A stretch of DNA of 64,000 nucleotides, taken from Diphasiastrum complanatum (Eukaryota; Streptophyta; Lycopodiopsida; Lycopodiales; Lycopodiaceae). Below are positions 61,968 to 64,000 of this stretch, one piece after another; position 1 is the first letter of the stretch, and the number at the start of each line of letters is the position of its first letter. Under the pieces are notes generated by a model. The model was given only the letters and a program-made list of their open reading frames with translations, was not told the DNA's origin and ran no database searches. The position numbers were made by a program, and so were the translations under genes. Where the stretch lies: the NCBI GenBank assembly GCA_029204225.1, contig CM055094.1, positions 32,415,841 through 32,479,840 on the forward strand, given 5' to 3'.

Positions 61968-63131
61968 CGATTCTGGGAGGAGAAACGTTTCTCAGAAACG
62001 CGGTTTCCGAAACGTCTCCTCCTAGAAACGCGATTCTGTGCAACTATGGGTCACTACGAGCATGCATCGCAATAAAAAAAGTTCAACTATTCAATGCCAG
62101 AGTCCCTAACACTCATCAGAACGAACTGGTTCAAGAACAGGCATGTACCTTTTAGACTATATTCTATTAATATTTTAGTGCACATTTTGAAGCAGCACAT
62201 TCTGGCCCCAAAATGTAGGAACAGGTTTCTGAGCTCTAGTCCATAGTTGTCCGTTCCAGAATGGAACATGTACCAGAACGCTGCTCTGGAACAAGCCATG
62301 AAAAAAACAATTCTAGTACGTACCGAATTTTATAGTTAACAGAAACAAAGTTGCATGTTTAGGGCTTTTAAAGGTATGCCCTTAGGTATACGTAGAAACC
62401 ATGAAACTTCACCAAAAGACTAATCAACAAAATTACTTTTGAATGATTTCATAGAAACCCTGAAAATATTGGAACAAGCCACAAAAAAATTAATCTTAGT
62501 ATAACATTTGAGAAATGAGAATCTCAACAAAGGCCAAAACTTTCATCCAGCCTTGTCATCTAAACTCTAGGGCACAAGCATGCATATCCTTAAAAAAAGT
62601 TCAACTATTCAAAACTAGGCACAGTCCCTAACACTCACCAAAACAAACTGGTTCAAGAACGGGGACCCTGCTGGCTTTTTGAACTGTTTCTTATTGATTT
62701 TTTATTGCACGTTTTCGAACAGTATGTTCCAAAACATAGTTTATGGATCATACAGTGCGTTCCAACCCCAAAACATCAGAACGGGTTTCTGAGCTCTAGT
62801 CCAACATTTATCTTTCACCTTGCAAGTTACCTCTACATACCCAGAACTAACAAGAGGTTTTTACAAGGTTCTAAACAAGAAGACTGCAGTTATGGCTTAC
62901 AAGAGTTCACAAATCAACACCCCCCCCCCCTTTTGAATCATTTGAGTACATGCATGATGCGTGATGGAATTTGGAAAGACAGAAGTCAAATCTCTTTAGA
63001 ACATATGATGGCAAGAGAAAAGAGCTTGCCTGCGTTTAGCTAGCTTCCATTTGTCAACATCCAGTACATCCATACCCACGTAAAGGAAAATAAAGGTCTC
63101 CGCAATAAAAGACATGGTCGCAAATGTGTGT
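25631..63131 (-). CDS. NHX: NHX-type Na+(K+)/H+ antiporter, partial gene (last five exons)
   Basis: Five minus-strand exons (63131..63030, 60147..60015, 32091..32029, 31888..31805, 25933..25631) join in one frame for 227 residues and a stop. They match the C-terminal half of plant vacuolar-type NHX exchangers, which swap cytosolic Na+ or K+ for lumenal H+: [17 protein letters not shown], then [12 protein letters not shown], then [16 protein letters not shown], a final membrane segment, and the soluble tail with FMRP-like [11 protein letters not shown]. Phases agree at all four junctions (2/2, 0/0, 0/0, 0/0). Plant NHX proteins are usually about 540 residues, so about 310 N-terminal residues should lie beyond 64000. 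Introns are about 2.9, 27.9, 0.14 and 5.9 kb. The conserved residues look intact, so the gene is probably functional. Confidence 0.9.
26347..26804. repeat. Two-copy tandem duplication (about 224-234 bp units)
   Basis: Unit one starts at 26347 and unit two at 26571. Both contain the phrases GAGGAAAGATGAGAGCGG, CAAAGTAATTGTACTTTGAA and a poly-C tract. Unit two has a longer C run and a GGCTGGCTGCCTG expansion. The duplication covers the end of a CACTA transposase remnant and lies in the last NHX intron. Confidence 0.9.
26654..27013 (-). pseudogene. CACTA/EnSpm-type transposase fragment
   Basis: A 119-codon minus-strand frame reads [20 protein letters not shown], then [20 protein letters not shown]. 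This resembles the block of CACTA (TNP2-type) transposases where LPYW, LD-MHI and KN-V motifs occur in order, with a DPMH acid/histidine site. Downstream the frame runs into low-complexity sequence created by the tandem duplication. No terminal CACTA repeats or other domains are visible, so it is an isolated fragment inside the NHX intron. Confidence 0.6.
27014..28014. other. Intron sequence, no gene recognised
   Basis: Short open frames only. A phrase pair around CTAGGCTAACTTCGACATAG and CTAAGCTAGCTTTGACATAG (27590 and 27661) is a small imperfect repeat. Confidence 0.4.
28015..28184 (-). repeat. Copia LTR fragment, inverted copy of the LTR at 581
   Basis: On the minus strand it starts TGTTGGAAATTAAGCCC and matches 581 to about 760 closely, including CTCCTTGGTGAATAACTAAT. 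It cuts directly into a hAT transposase remnant at 28185, so it inserted into, or recombined with, that element. Confidence 0.75.
28185..28430 (-). pseudogene. hAT (DUF659) transposase fragment
   Basis: The minus strand reads [20 protein letters not shown], then INILVSC. This is a close relative of residues around D380 in the intact transposase at 54330-58649 ([20 protein letters not shown]). A stop interrupts the upstream part (MRELNPI). The downstream part is cut off by the LTR fragment at 28184. The first catalytic aspartate (SDGW) is retained, but the rest of the gene is absent. Confidence 0.8.
28691..28842. repeat. 75-bp tandem repeat built from palindromes
   Basis: Two units start at 28691 and 28766. 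They carry perfect palindromes GTTGACTAGTCAAC, TTGACCGGTCAA and TGACACGTGTCA, plus TGACACATGTCA. TTGAC is the WRKY W-box core and CACGTG a G-box core, so this could be an LTR enhancer; that function is inference. It lies in the last NHX intron. Confidence 0.75.
28843..30960. other. Intron sequence, no gene recognised
   Basis: The left part (to about 29150) has LTR-like composition with CAGAGAGGGAGTCTGACAGG. From 29200 to 29800 it is GC-richer with many short open frames lacking stops in places, but no frame shows a domain. No splice sites fit NHX here. Confidence 0.35.
30961..31100 (-). repeat. Possible LTR end with PBS-like sequence
   Basis: On the minus strand GTCCCAACA is followed by TGGTATCAAGATG (30973-30961), the usual LTR-end/PBS arrangement. 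The other LTR end and coding region are not identifiable. Confidence 0.3.
31805..31888 (-). CDS. NHX: NHX exon, 28 codons
   Basis: The acceptor CTGCTGTAG precedes [20 protein letters not shown] and TVVVFTTV, then the donor GTG|GTAAGTGA. This corresponds to the loop and membrane segment FT-SG...NA-MI-ST--VV-FSTV of plant NHX proteins. It is phase 0 at both ends, 84 bp. Confidence 0.92.
32029..32091 (-). CDS. NHX: NHX exon with [11 protein letters not shown] motif
   Basis: The acceptor TCCTATAG precedes [19 protein letters not shown], then QQ and the donor [20 protein letters not shown] is one of the most conserved segments of plant NHX exchangers, including the conserved arginine in the membrane core. 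It is phase 0 at both ends, 63 bp. The intron to its 5' side runs 28 kb to 60148. Confidence 0.95.
32150..33185. other. Intron sequence, possible decayed LTR
   Basis: No protein is recognised. A phrase GGGTCCCAGCCCGCCTTAAATTG (split around 32930) is partly echoed by GGTCCCATCCCGCCTGAATG at 33077, giving a weak duplicated block that could belong to the leader of the gag-like element to its right. Confidence 0.3.
33270..34960 (+). pseudogene. Coiled-coil gag-like retroelement protein with amber stops
   Basis: A frame from about 33270 to 34741 is broken only by two TAG codons, near 33333 and at 33833-33835. Both fit a CAG-to-TAG change in a glutamine-rich coiled coil. It shows an acidic start ([15 protein letters not shown]), a long heptad-rich region (about 33560-34120), then a Pro/Met-rich linker. 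A frame change near 34550 leads into [20 protein letters not shown] and a terminal segment to 34959. No zinc knuckle or pol domain is visible. It is followed within 150 bp by a purine tract and LTR, so it looks like the sole ORF of a large non-autonomous LTR element. I do not recognise a named gag family. Confidence 0.5.
35090..35103 (+). other. Polypurine tract
   Basis: GTGGGGGATAC lies directly before the LTR start TGTTGGAGGG at 35104. The same junction is repeated at 36535-36546. Confidence 0.65.
35104..35827 (+). repeat. LTR copy 1 (TGTTGGAGGG family)
   Basis: It starts TGTTGGAGGGTTTGCGG and ends CCCACTACA. It has a TATA-like CTATAAGAAGG at about 35404 and an AATAAA signal at about 35456, fitting U3, R and U5 in order. 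Two more copies lie at 35834 and 36547. Confidence 0.8.
35834..36105 (+). repeat. LTR copy 2, truncated
   Basis: The first about 270 bases of the same LTR, placed six bases after copy 1. It breaks off after ATGGACCAATA into unrelated AT-rich sequence. Confidence 0.75.
36285..36546 (+). pseudogene. Short 3' internal remnant before LTR copy 3
   Basis: A 65-codon frame to 36482 ends [25 protein letters not shown]. It precedes GTGTCGTGGGACC and the purine tract GTGGGGGATAC. The same GTGTCGTGGGAC phrase occurs before LTR copy 1, so this is the 3' internal end of a second copy of the element. Its protein family is unknown. Confidence 0.4.
36547..37298 (+). repeat. LTR copy 3 (TGTTGGAGGG family)
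   Basis: A near full-length copy with the TATA-like CTATAAAAAGG at about 36849 and AATAAA at about 36900. It lacks the CCCACTACA end of copy 1. Confidence 0.8.
37430..38060 (+). pseudogene. LINE (non-LTR) reverse transcriptase remnant
   Basis: The plus strand reads FVLDFK, then [17 protein letters not shown] and [12 protein letters not shown]. After a frame change it reads [19 protein letters not shown]. These match the LDF-KAFDTV and LLLYADDVVLL blocks of plant LINE reverse transcriptases. The catalytic YADD is changed to YVKD, and stops and frameshifts are frequent. It is an old dead fragment in the NHX intron. No endonuclease domain or poly-A tail can be assigned. Confidence 0.65.
38061..38928. 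other. Intron sequence, no gene recognised
   Basis: A duplicated phrase CATTACTATTTATAGTAA (about 38301 and 38336) is the only local structure. A stretch TTTTGCTATTTGCTTTTTGC at 38480 is simple-sequence-like. Confidence 0.4.
38929..39999 (-). repeat. Copia 3' LTR (minus orientation, about 1.07 kb)
   Basis: On the minus strand it begins TGTTGGAATTTTAATTCC directly after a purine tract and ends TTCCGACA. Copia RNase H lies just upstream on the same strand. A partial copy of the same LTR lies at 48526 to about 49200 in the same orientation. Confidence 0.8.
39617..39800. repeat. TCGAATG-type short repeats inside the LTR
   Basis: Phrases of the form AAGGTCGAATGTCAACTGTC recur about seven times with variation. 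They are absent from the partial LTR copy at 48.5 kb, so the array is copy-specific or was lost there. Confidence 0.6.
40000..40010 (-). other. Polypurine tract of the minus-strand Copia
   Basis: On the minus strand TTAAGGGGAAG directly precedes the LTR start TGTTGG. Confidence 0.75.
40011..40380 (-). pseudogene. Copia RNase H C-terminal remnant
   Basis: The minus strand reads [18 protein letters not shown] and, after a frame change, [20 protein letters not shown], then LPSDKHWKF. This is the standard C-terminal end of Copia pol (SKHIDI..., ADIFTKALP). It lies immediately before the purine tract and LTR. The upstream pol is missing by about 40400. Confidence 0.75.
40605..40700 (+). repeat. 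Probable hAT terminal region with GAATCG motifs
   Basis: Motifs of the GAATCATGATTC, AGAATCGAACG and CCGATTGGAATCGG type cluster here, like those at the hAT end at 59210-59283. A hAT-like N-terminal coding remnant begins about 500 bp downstream. No target duplication could be paired. Confidence 0.4.
40701..41197. repeat. AG-rich leader and (GT)n microsatellite
   Basis: Purine-rich sequence (GAGAGG-type) with a (GT)n run at about 41036-41059, and repeats of GAGTTAGGAGTT near 41150. No ORF. Confidence 0.6.
41198..41912 (+). pseudogene. hAT transposase N-terminal remnant (copy A)
   Basis: 41198-41395 reads [10 protein letters not shown] and then a cysteine/histidine-rich segment (QCVFECI...SKHAHRHL), resembling a damaged BED zinc finger. 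41735-41912 reads [20 protein letters not shown] and [19 protein letters not shown], matching the start of the DUF659 transposase region. An intron-like gap separates them. The coding match stops at 41912, exactly where the Gypsy LTR begins. Confidence 0.6.
41913..42270 (+). repeat. Gypsy 5' LTR (about 358 bp)
   Basis: It starts TGTTACGAGCTCG inside the hAT remnant and ends ATCTATTACA one base before the PBS TGGTATCAGAGCC (42272-42284). No 3' LTR of this element is visible. Confidence 0.65.
42271..43174 (+). other. PBS and 0.9-kb Gypsy leader
   Basis: The PBS at 42272-42284 begins the leader. A phrase around CAGGGCCAGCGCTGGACAG at about 42645 echoes GCAGGTCCAGCGCTGTAAA at 42465. There is an ORF of 96 codons (42794-43084) with no domain. 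Confidence 0.6.
43175..44848 (+). pseudogene. Gypsy gag, zinc knuckle and protease
   Basis: Gag (43175-44068, 297 codons) carries the Ty3/Gypsy capsid block, [12 protein letters not shown], then [16 protein letters not shown] and [13 protein letters not shown] single TAG at 44066-44068 interrupts it; the same frame then continues through a zinc knuckle ([14 protein letters not shown]) to a retropepsin-like segment, [20 protein letters not shown]. The protease motif is DDGA instead of the usual D(S/T)GA. A frameshift follows near 44690. The single stop fits CAG to TAG, so the frame was open until recently. Confidence 0.8.
44849..45497 (+). pseudogene. Gypsy reverse transcriptase, 5' part only
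   Basis: The frame at 44953 reads [56 protein letters not shown] and [12 protein letters not shown], all standard Gypsy RT blocks. The sequence breaks off about 30 residues later, before the YVDD box, at about 45497 and passes into unrelated DNA. RNase H and integrase of this copy are lost. A second, different Gypsy RT begins at about 46330. Confidence 0.85.
45498..46131 (+). pseudogene. hAT transposase fragment (DUF659 core)
   Basis: 45670-45830 reads [20 protein letters not shown], then [24 protein letters not shown]. It matches the VVTDNATNC...CAAHGIDLL core of the intact hAT at 52.8-59.0 kb. The conserved TPCAAH is altered. It is flanked by intron-like AT-rich sequence. It may be the continuation of copy A (41198-41912), separated from it by the Gypsy insertion. 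Confidence 0.65.
46132..48300 (+). pseudogene. Second Gypsy pol remnant (RT, RNase H, integrase start)
   Basis: In order: RT blocks [54 protein letters not shown] and [12 protein letters not shown] (catalytic YLDD at 46911-46922); RNase H with [20 protein letters not shown] and [13 protein letters not shown]; the integrase zinc domain ([19 protein letters not shown]); and the start of the integrase core, [12 protein letters not shown]. Frameshifts occur near 46590, 46760, 47130, 47560 and 48075. The N-terminal part is missing and the core is cut off at about 48276. Both ends are undefined. Confidence 0.85.
48301..48525. other. Junction sequence, no gene recognised
   Basis: It contains TTGACCGGTGAC and CCACGTGTCATG near 48280-48325, similar in style to the palindromic repeats at 28.7 kb. 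No ORF is credible. Confidence 0.35.
48526..49200 (-). repeat. Partial copy of the 38.9-kb Copia LTR
   Basis: Starting TGTCAGAAATAATCG, it follows 38929 to about 39600 with moderate divergence over about 650 bp. No PBS lies next to it, so it need not be the partner of the 38.9-kb LTR. Confidence 0.75.
49201..50009. other. Intron sequence, possible LTR or leader
   Basis: No protein is recognised. A phrase ATCATTTGTGATTGGGCGC at 49828 is echoed by ATCATTACTTGTGATTAG at 49937. The composition suggests a decayed LTR but no boundary is clear. Confidence 0.3.
50010..52319 (+). pseudogene. hAT transposase remnant (copy B), C-terminal two-thirds
   Basis: Exon-like blocks parallel the intact element. 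50025-50210 reads [20 protein letters not shown] and [19 protein letters not shown]. 50310-50705 reads [20 protein letters not shown] through [15 protein letters not shown]. Then 50800-50985, 51230-51420 ([20 protein letters not shown], the dimerisation-domain signature) and 51535-52319, an acidic and GRPRG-rich tail ending [12 protein letters not shown]. Stops replace the cysteine of the TPCAAH motif (TP-stop-AAH) and occur near 50987 and 51637. The N-terminal part is absent. It is a separate family member from the intact element and is oriented opposite to it. Confidence 0.85.
52320..52781. repeat. 3' flank of hAT copy B with (GA)n and (TA)n runs
   Basis: A pure (GA)n run lies at 52490-52581, a GAGAGAGATAGAGAGG stretch at 52687, and a (TA)n run from about 52769. 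The long 'RERERE' frames here are products of the microsatellite. Confidence 0.9.
52790..52905 (+). repeat. Left terminal and subterminal repeats of the hAT element
   Basis: After the terminus there are at least five GGTACC units. Two form GGTACCGCCGGTACC or close variants, plus GATCCGCGGTACC. A T-rich block follows. Confidence 0.85.
53042..53224 (+). repeat. 86-bp tandem repeat, 2.1 copies, inside the hAT element
   Basis: Units start GCACATGGGCA at 53042 and 53128, with a partial third at 53213. They lie just upstream of the TATA-like box for the small ORF. Confidence 0.85.
53260..53268 (+). promoter_or_regulatory. TATA-like box for the small hAT ORF
   Basis: GATAAATAG in a GC-rich context, about 173 bp before the ATG at 53441. 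No other TATA-like box lies between them. Function is inferred from position. Confidence 0.45.
53441..53806 (+). CDS. Small charged protein encoded by the hAT element (ORF2)
   Basis: This 121-residue ORF starts at ATGGCTGAGC. The product is extremely charged and likely helical: an Arg/Glu-rich N-terminal half ([20 protein letters not shown]), a Pro-rich linker ([20 protein letters not shown]), and a second basic helix ([20 protein letters not shown]), ending acidic. It has no cysteines or membrane segment and resembles no family I know. It is transcribed towards the transposase gene and ends 523 bp from its stop codon. The codon composition is GC-rich like the transposase and unlike the surrounding intron. 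A DNA- or protein-binding accessory factor for transposition is plausible but unproven; a spurious frame or captured sequence is the alternative. Confidence 0.5.
   Translation: MAERIPPKPEGEARRKLEEDIRRHNERHRKQEADIREMLRQTRQRNPEPEPPASAVDPVPAVELDLDEQIGMNFTRRQLIMVRERAARRRANQEAARANREAERERQNNAPDEGEESVEDQ
53807..54329. other. Convergent 3' untranslated region between ORF2 and transposase
   Basis: AT-rich non-coding sequence of 520 bp. AATAAA-like signals occur on both strands, for example TTAAATGAAAATAG and the complement of TTTATT near 54040. No ORF is credible. Confidence 0.5.
54330..55958 (-). CDS. Transposase exon 4: long Pro/Ser/Ala-rich tail
   Basis: The acceptor ACCTTGCAG precedes [14 protein letters not shown]. 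The 542-residue tail has an acidic first part ([16 protein letters not shown]), Gly-rich spacer, acidic [10 protein letters not shown] repeats ([17 protein letters not shown]), Pro/Ala-rich stretch, then two AT-hook-like GRP sites and an acidic end (SSESEPEH). It is longer than the usual hAT C-terminus, which stops soon after the dimerisation block. Confidence 0.8.
   Translation of the reverse strand, partial: TKISDLERQVDLPTDSTHPMPADDLGTQLMAERERELAEMRERELGLEHREPPLYEADEPVSEDEHDEDEPIRVVFARPERDEADYTGAGHTPRAGVTGASRGRGGTHGTGYTGRQAGHTGGGSGIPTYVDMMEEALDRGQSGLDAGPADVWMRAAQSHGRYYDSTPEEAPDDFHCTDWEAMQGLQGAHDEAQDEAWVDSGVGAQDDSEVGAQDDLEAGAQNESQSPEHLYSDAQLADLVATLDSEALQMPSVRAPPSSLASMPHTESQPEQPHEVPTVPPAPQRVYVRRTAPPVPPMPFRPASPPSPSTSAAPGLHGRPPSVPRFSLAAPTSTVSPPVAAPTSHPPPLAAPRMYQYRPPQRPFQYISPLYSPPAQPVPPPAAAPRAHTPRAHPPRSVAQGVPSFASLSQPASAWAQPSQPGDLHGGDEALTAPLVRKRPGRPKGAPNKKGKAQKLPGRRGRPRRAPGTGRGAVSQPVGAGVVGLACLGADAEADWEDEDDESSPSDTQPMPVPDRQRYRLRESARGPELSPEHSSESEPEH
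54330..58649 (-). CDS. hAT (DUF659-type) transposase, four exons, open frame of 1336 aa
   Basis: Exons 58649..56776, 56661..56316, 56222..56061 and 55958..54330 sum to 4011 bp, exactly 1336 codons plus stop. All junctions are GT-AG. Residues about 10-67 form a BED-like zinc finger (C33, C36, H50, possibly C67). A Pro/Ser-rich linker follows. The DUF659/RNase-H-like core shows SDGWTD (D380), VVTDNATNC (D443), [10 protein letters not shown] (C467-X2-H470), and the third acid is probably E748 in [13 protein letters not shown], the hAT dimerisation region. Residues 795-1336 are an unusually long low-complexity tail with AT-hook-like KRPGRPKG and [10 protein letters not shown]. It cuts and re-joins the element by recognising its ends. 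All key residues and splice sites are present, so it may be functional. Confidence 0.88.
56061..56222 (-). CDS. Transposase exon 3: hAT dimerisation block
   Basis: 54 codons from [14 protein letters not shown] to SALQ, with GT-AG borders in phase 0 at both ends. The ERNW--W and LVF--TN-RL motifs match copy B at 51250-51400. Confidence 0.9.
56316..56661 (-). CDS. Transposase exon 2
   Basis: 346 bp from acceptor CACCTGCAG to donor CTCAG|GTATGC. It reads [20 protein letters not shown], then the WW-type [20 protein letters not shown] segment common before the dimerisation block in this family. Confidence 0.9.
56776..58649 (-). CDS. Transposase exon 1: BED finger and DUF659 core
   Basis: 624 codons plus two bases, from [13 protein letters not shown] to QPER with donor GAGAG|GTAAGC. 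The upstream 5' region has CCATCCCTCATTTCATCTGC just before the ATG. No earlier in-frame ATG is convincing. Confidence 0.9.
58930..59005 (-). repeat. Right terminal and subterminal repeats of the hAT element
   Basis: GGTACCGCGGTACC occurs twice, then GGTCCCGCGGTACC and GATCCGCGGGACC, ending CTATG before the TSD. The arrangement mirrors the left end. Confidence 0.88.
59014..59283. repeat. (TA)n run and hAT-type terminus with GATTCGCGATTC-class motifs
   Basis: A (TA)n run to 59064 is followed by 140 bp of unique sequence and then, from 59224, motifs CGATTCT, CGAATCGCGATTC and GATTCTGAATCACG, ending GCAACTATG at 59283. On the complement the terminus reads CATAGTTGCAGCG. It is probably the right end of hAT copy B (50010-52319), into whose 3' flank the 6.2-kb element inserted; that pairing is inference. 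Confidence 0.55.
59385..59510 (+). mobile_element. Short tRNA-derived SINE-like insertion with 18-bp TSD
   Basis: A 90-bp body (59403-59492) is flanked by the perfect 18-bp direct repeat CATAATAGCTTCGAGTTA (59385-59402 and 59493-59510). The body has TGGCTCACTTGG, matching an RNA polymerase III A box, and GTTCAAACCCC, matching a B box about 50 bp later. Long TSDs and a tRNA-like head are SINE hallmarks. There is no poly-A tail or LINE-like 3' end, so it may be a truncated head. Confidence 0.6.
60015..60147 (-). CDS. NHX: NHX exon with [12 protein letters not shown] motif
   Basis: The acceptor TTTTGCAG precedes a base that completes a serine codon with the preceding exon, then [30 protein letters not shown] and THINCRRQ, and the donor CAG|GTATTC. 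LVGRAAF-FPLS is a diagnostic NHX membrane segment. It is 133 bp, phase 2 in and phase 0 out. Confidence 0.93.
60461..60705. repeat. Four-copy minisatellite, about 59-bp unit
   Basis: Units begin near 60461, 60521, 60580 and 60635 with CTTTGCAAAAG(A/G)AAA-type starts and end GTGTCATATGTCTAAT-type. It lies in the NHX intron between 60148 and 63029. Confidence 0.75.
61008..62237. repeat. MITE-like repeat copy 1, interrupted
   Basis: From CCGTAGTTGCCC near 61013 to GTTTCTGAGCTCTAG at 62237, it matches copy 2 (62238-62800) throughout except for a 704-bp insertion at 61350-62053. GGAACG-type palindromes lie near its start. Confidence 0.7.
61350..62053. mobile_element. hAT-type non-autonomous element nested in the repeat
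   Basis: It starts CATAGATGCACTGCGTTTC and its far end carries GTGCAACTATGGGTCA. GAAACGCGTTTC and GAAACGCGGTTTC palindromes lie inside both ends (61361-61412; 61985-62031). Flanking repeats GTACGAGC and CTACGAGC (seven of eight equal) fit a hAT TSD. Copy 2 at 62.6 kb shows the uninterrupted site. The interior has a G/C-rich stretch and a poly-A run, with no transposase. Confidence 0.7.
62238..62800. repeat. MITE-like repeat copy 2, uninterrupted
   Basis: It starts CCATAGTTGTCCGTTCC, carries GGAAC/GTTCC palindromes, and ends GTTTCTGAGCTCTAG. It lies directly after copy 1 in the same orientation, so the pair is tandem. Confidence 0.7.
63030..63131 (-). CDS. NHX: NHX exon with FIFLYVGMD motif
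   Basis: The acceptor TGTCTTCCAG precedes [20 protein letters not shown] and [13 protein letters not shown]. It ends AG before GCAAGC (63029), a GC donor in otherwise good consensus. Only this donor leaves a two-base remainder that joins the 60147 exon in frame (AG|T, serine). [18 protein letters not shown] is the family signature around a central membrane segment. Confidence 0.93.
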
Positions 63132-64000
63132 CTGGAAGACAAATTGAGAGAAGTCAATTCCATTCGATCTCAAAACAAGCTGAAAATAGCATCATTCTGT
63201 TTAATTGATCCAAATGCTATTGAGACAACCATTTCCTCTGCAAAGAGAAATATGTTATACCCTTAGTTGCCCCCCGGAACGGAACGTGTTCCAGAACGCG
63301 TTCCGTTCCAGAACGAGACCATCAAAAAAAGATACGTTTTTTTACAAAGGAAAAAGAAAAAACCATAATATCTAAGGAAGCTTGAGGAGCATCTAAGCTC
63401 AAAGGAAAAAGAACAGTAACTCACTCAGCAAATAAAATGACAAACATCGATTGAACATAAAAAGCACAATTACCAAAAAAATACGTAAAGAGCATATCAT
63501 GGACGTGGTCCAGGAGTTTCCAGCGATGGTGAGCTTGCGGAAAGAAAGCAGGAAGCCTTGTGGACGTTCAACTTTGATTGAACACACAGTGATAAGGTGC
63601 CAGCAGGCAGGGTACAGAGATCCGTGACTCAGAAGTTGTATGTTCGAGCCGCCCCGATCGGTTCAACGGAAACATCGGATTCAGAGACGGGGGGAAGGGC
63701 TATTCAGATACATGTATGTGAAATGGCGATATGCACAATTGCCCCGGTTTCCAGCTATATAGTCAGTTTGATTGAGCTGCATTGTAGATTATTATAGACC
63801 GTTCTTCAGTATTCACTTCATCTTTTTCTTGATGAATTCAGGAGAGGGCGATTCTCAAGCAAGAATGTCAATCTCTTCATGAAAGCAATTGCTTTTTGAA
63901 GCAACAGGTAAAATTAGAACATATGTCAGTCATCGATGAAATGTAAATGCAGAATGCGCGGGCCAGCAGGGTCGTTTTACATTTTTTTTTTTAACTCACA
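63132..64000. other. NHX upstream intron sequence with hAT-type palindromes
   Basis: I could not find the preceding NHX exon here. CCGGAACGGAACGTGTTCC and AACGCGTTCCGTTCC at 63275-63315, near CCTTAGTTGCC (63261), look like another hAT-type terminus. The rest shows no gene I can support. Confidence 0.5.

Noticed and set aside
63598-63665. tRNA-like sequence with GTTCGAGCC
   Set aside because: No cloverleaf can be built and no A box is correctly spaced.
63842-63907. Plus-strand 66-bp block with AG and GT borders and an open frame
   Set aside because: Too short and without family similarity; chance is likely.
1-64000. CRISPR arrays, rRNA genes, organelle insertions
   Set aside because: No regularly spaced direct repeats with unique spacers, and no rRNA-like or plastid-like coding runs were seen.

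Overview
This is nuclear DNA from a land plant with a large, transposon-rich genome. The sequence is AT-rich. It holds Copia and Gypsy LTR retrotransposons primed from initiator-methionine tRNA, plus several plant-type hAT (DUF659) transposons, a CACTA remnant, a LINE remnant and a probable SINE. The species cannot be named from the window.

The one recognisable host gene is a minus-strand NHX-type Na+(K+)/H+ antiporter, present as its last five exons: 63131..63030, 60147..60015, 32091..32029, 31888..31805 and 25933..25631. The exons join in frame with matching splice phases and give the C-terminal 227 residues, ending in the family's FGGRGF-type tail. The 5' exons lie beyond the right edge. 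The introns are about 2.9 kb (GC-AG borders), 27.9 kb, 0.14 kb and 5.9 kb. Everything annotated between 25.6 and 63.1 kb apart from the exons is therefore intronic, so the transposons there sit inside one transcription unit.

Layout. 0-8 kb: a Copia LTR with a gag/protease remnant, then an internally deleted minus-strand Copia with LTRs, PBS and TSD (4665-7685). 8-10.3 kb: remnants of unrecognised genes. 10.4-16.0 kb: a very young Copia-like element with LTRs that read as identical, a TSD, and one 1025-codon ORF with intact gag but a degenerate in-frame reverse transcriptase. 18-22.6 kb: a minus-strand Gypsy-like gag, an array of a short GGCGAAGGTT-type motif, and a Copia RNase H remnant. 22.6-25.6 kb: nothing recognised. 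25.6-32.1 kb: four-fifths of the NHX 3' end with CACTA, LTR and hAT remnants in the 5.9-kb intron. 32.1-60.1 kb: the giant intron, with a coiled-coil gag-like element and three LTR copies, a LINE remnant, a minus-strand Copia end, a hAT remnant broken by a Gypsy element, a second Gypsy, a second hAT remnant, and a structurally complete 6.2-kb hAT (52790-59005). 60-64 kb: SINE and MITE-like repeats, one nested in another.

The complete hAT element is the strongest candidate for something new. It carries terminal repeats, an 8-bp TSD, a four-exon transposase with an open spliced frame (1336 residues, DDE-type residues visible, AT-hook-like tail), and a second convergent small ORF with its own TATA-like box. 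The hAT-type ends in this window share a design: a CATAG-type terminus followed by short palindromes whose sequence differs from family to family around a common GCG core.
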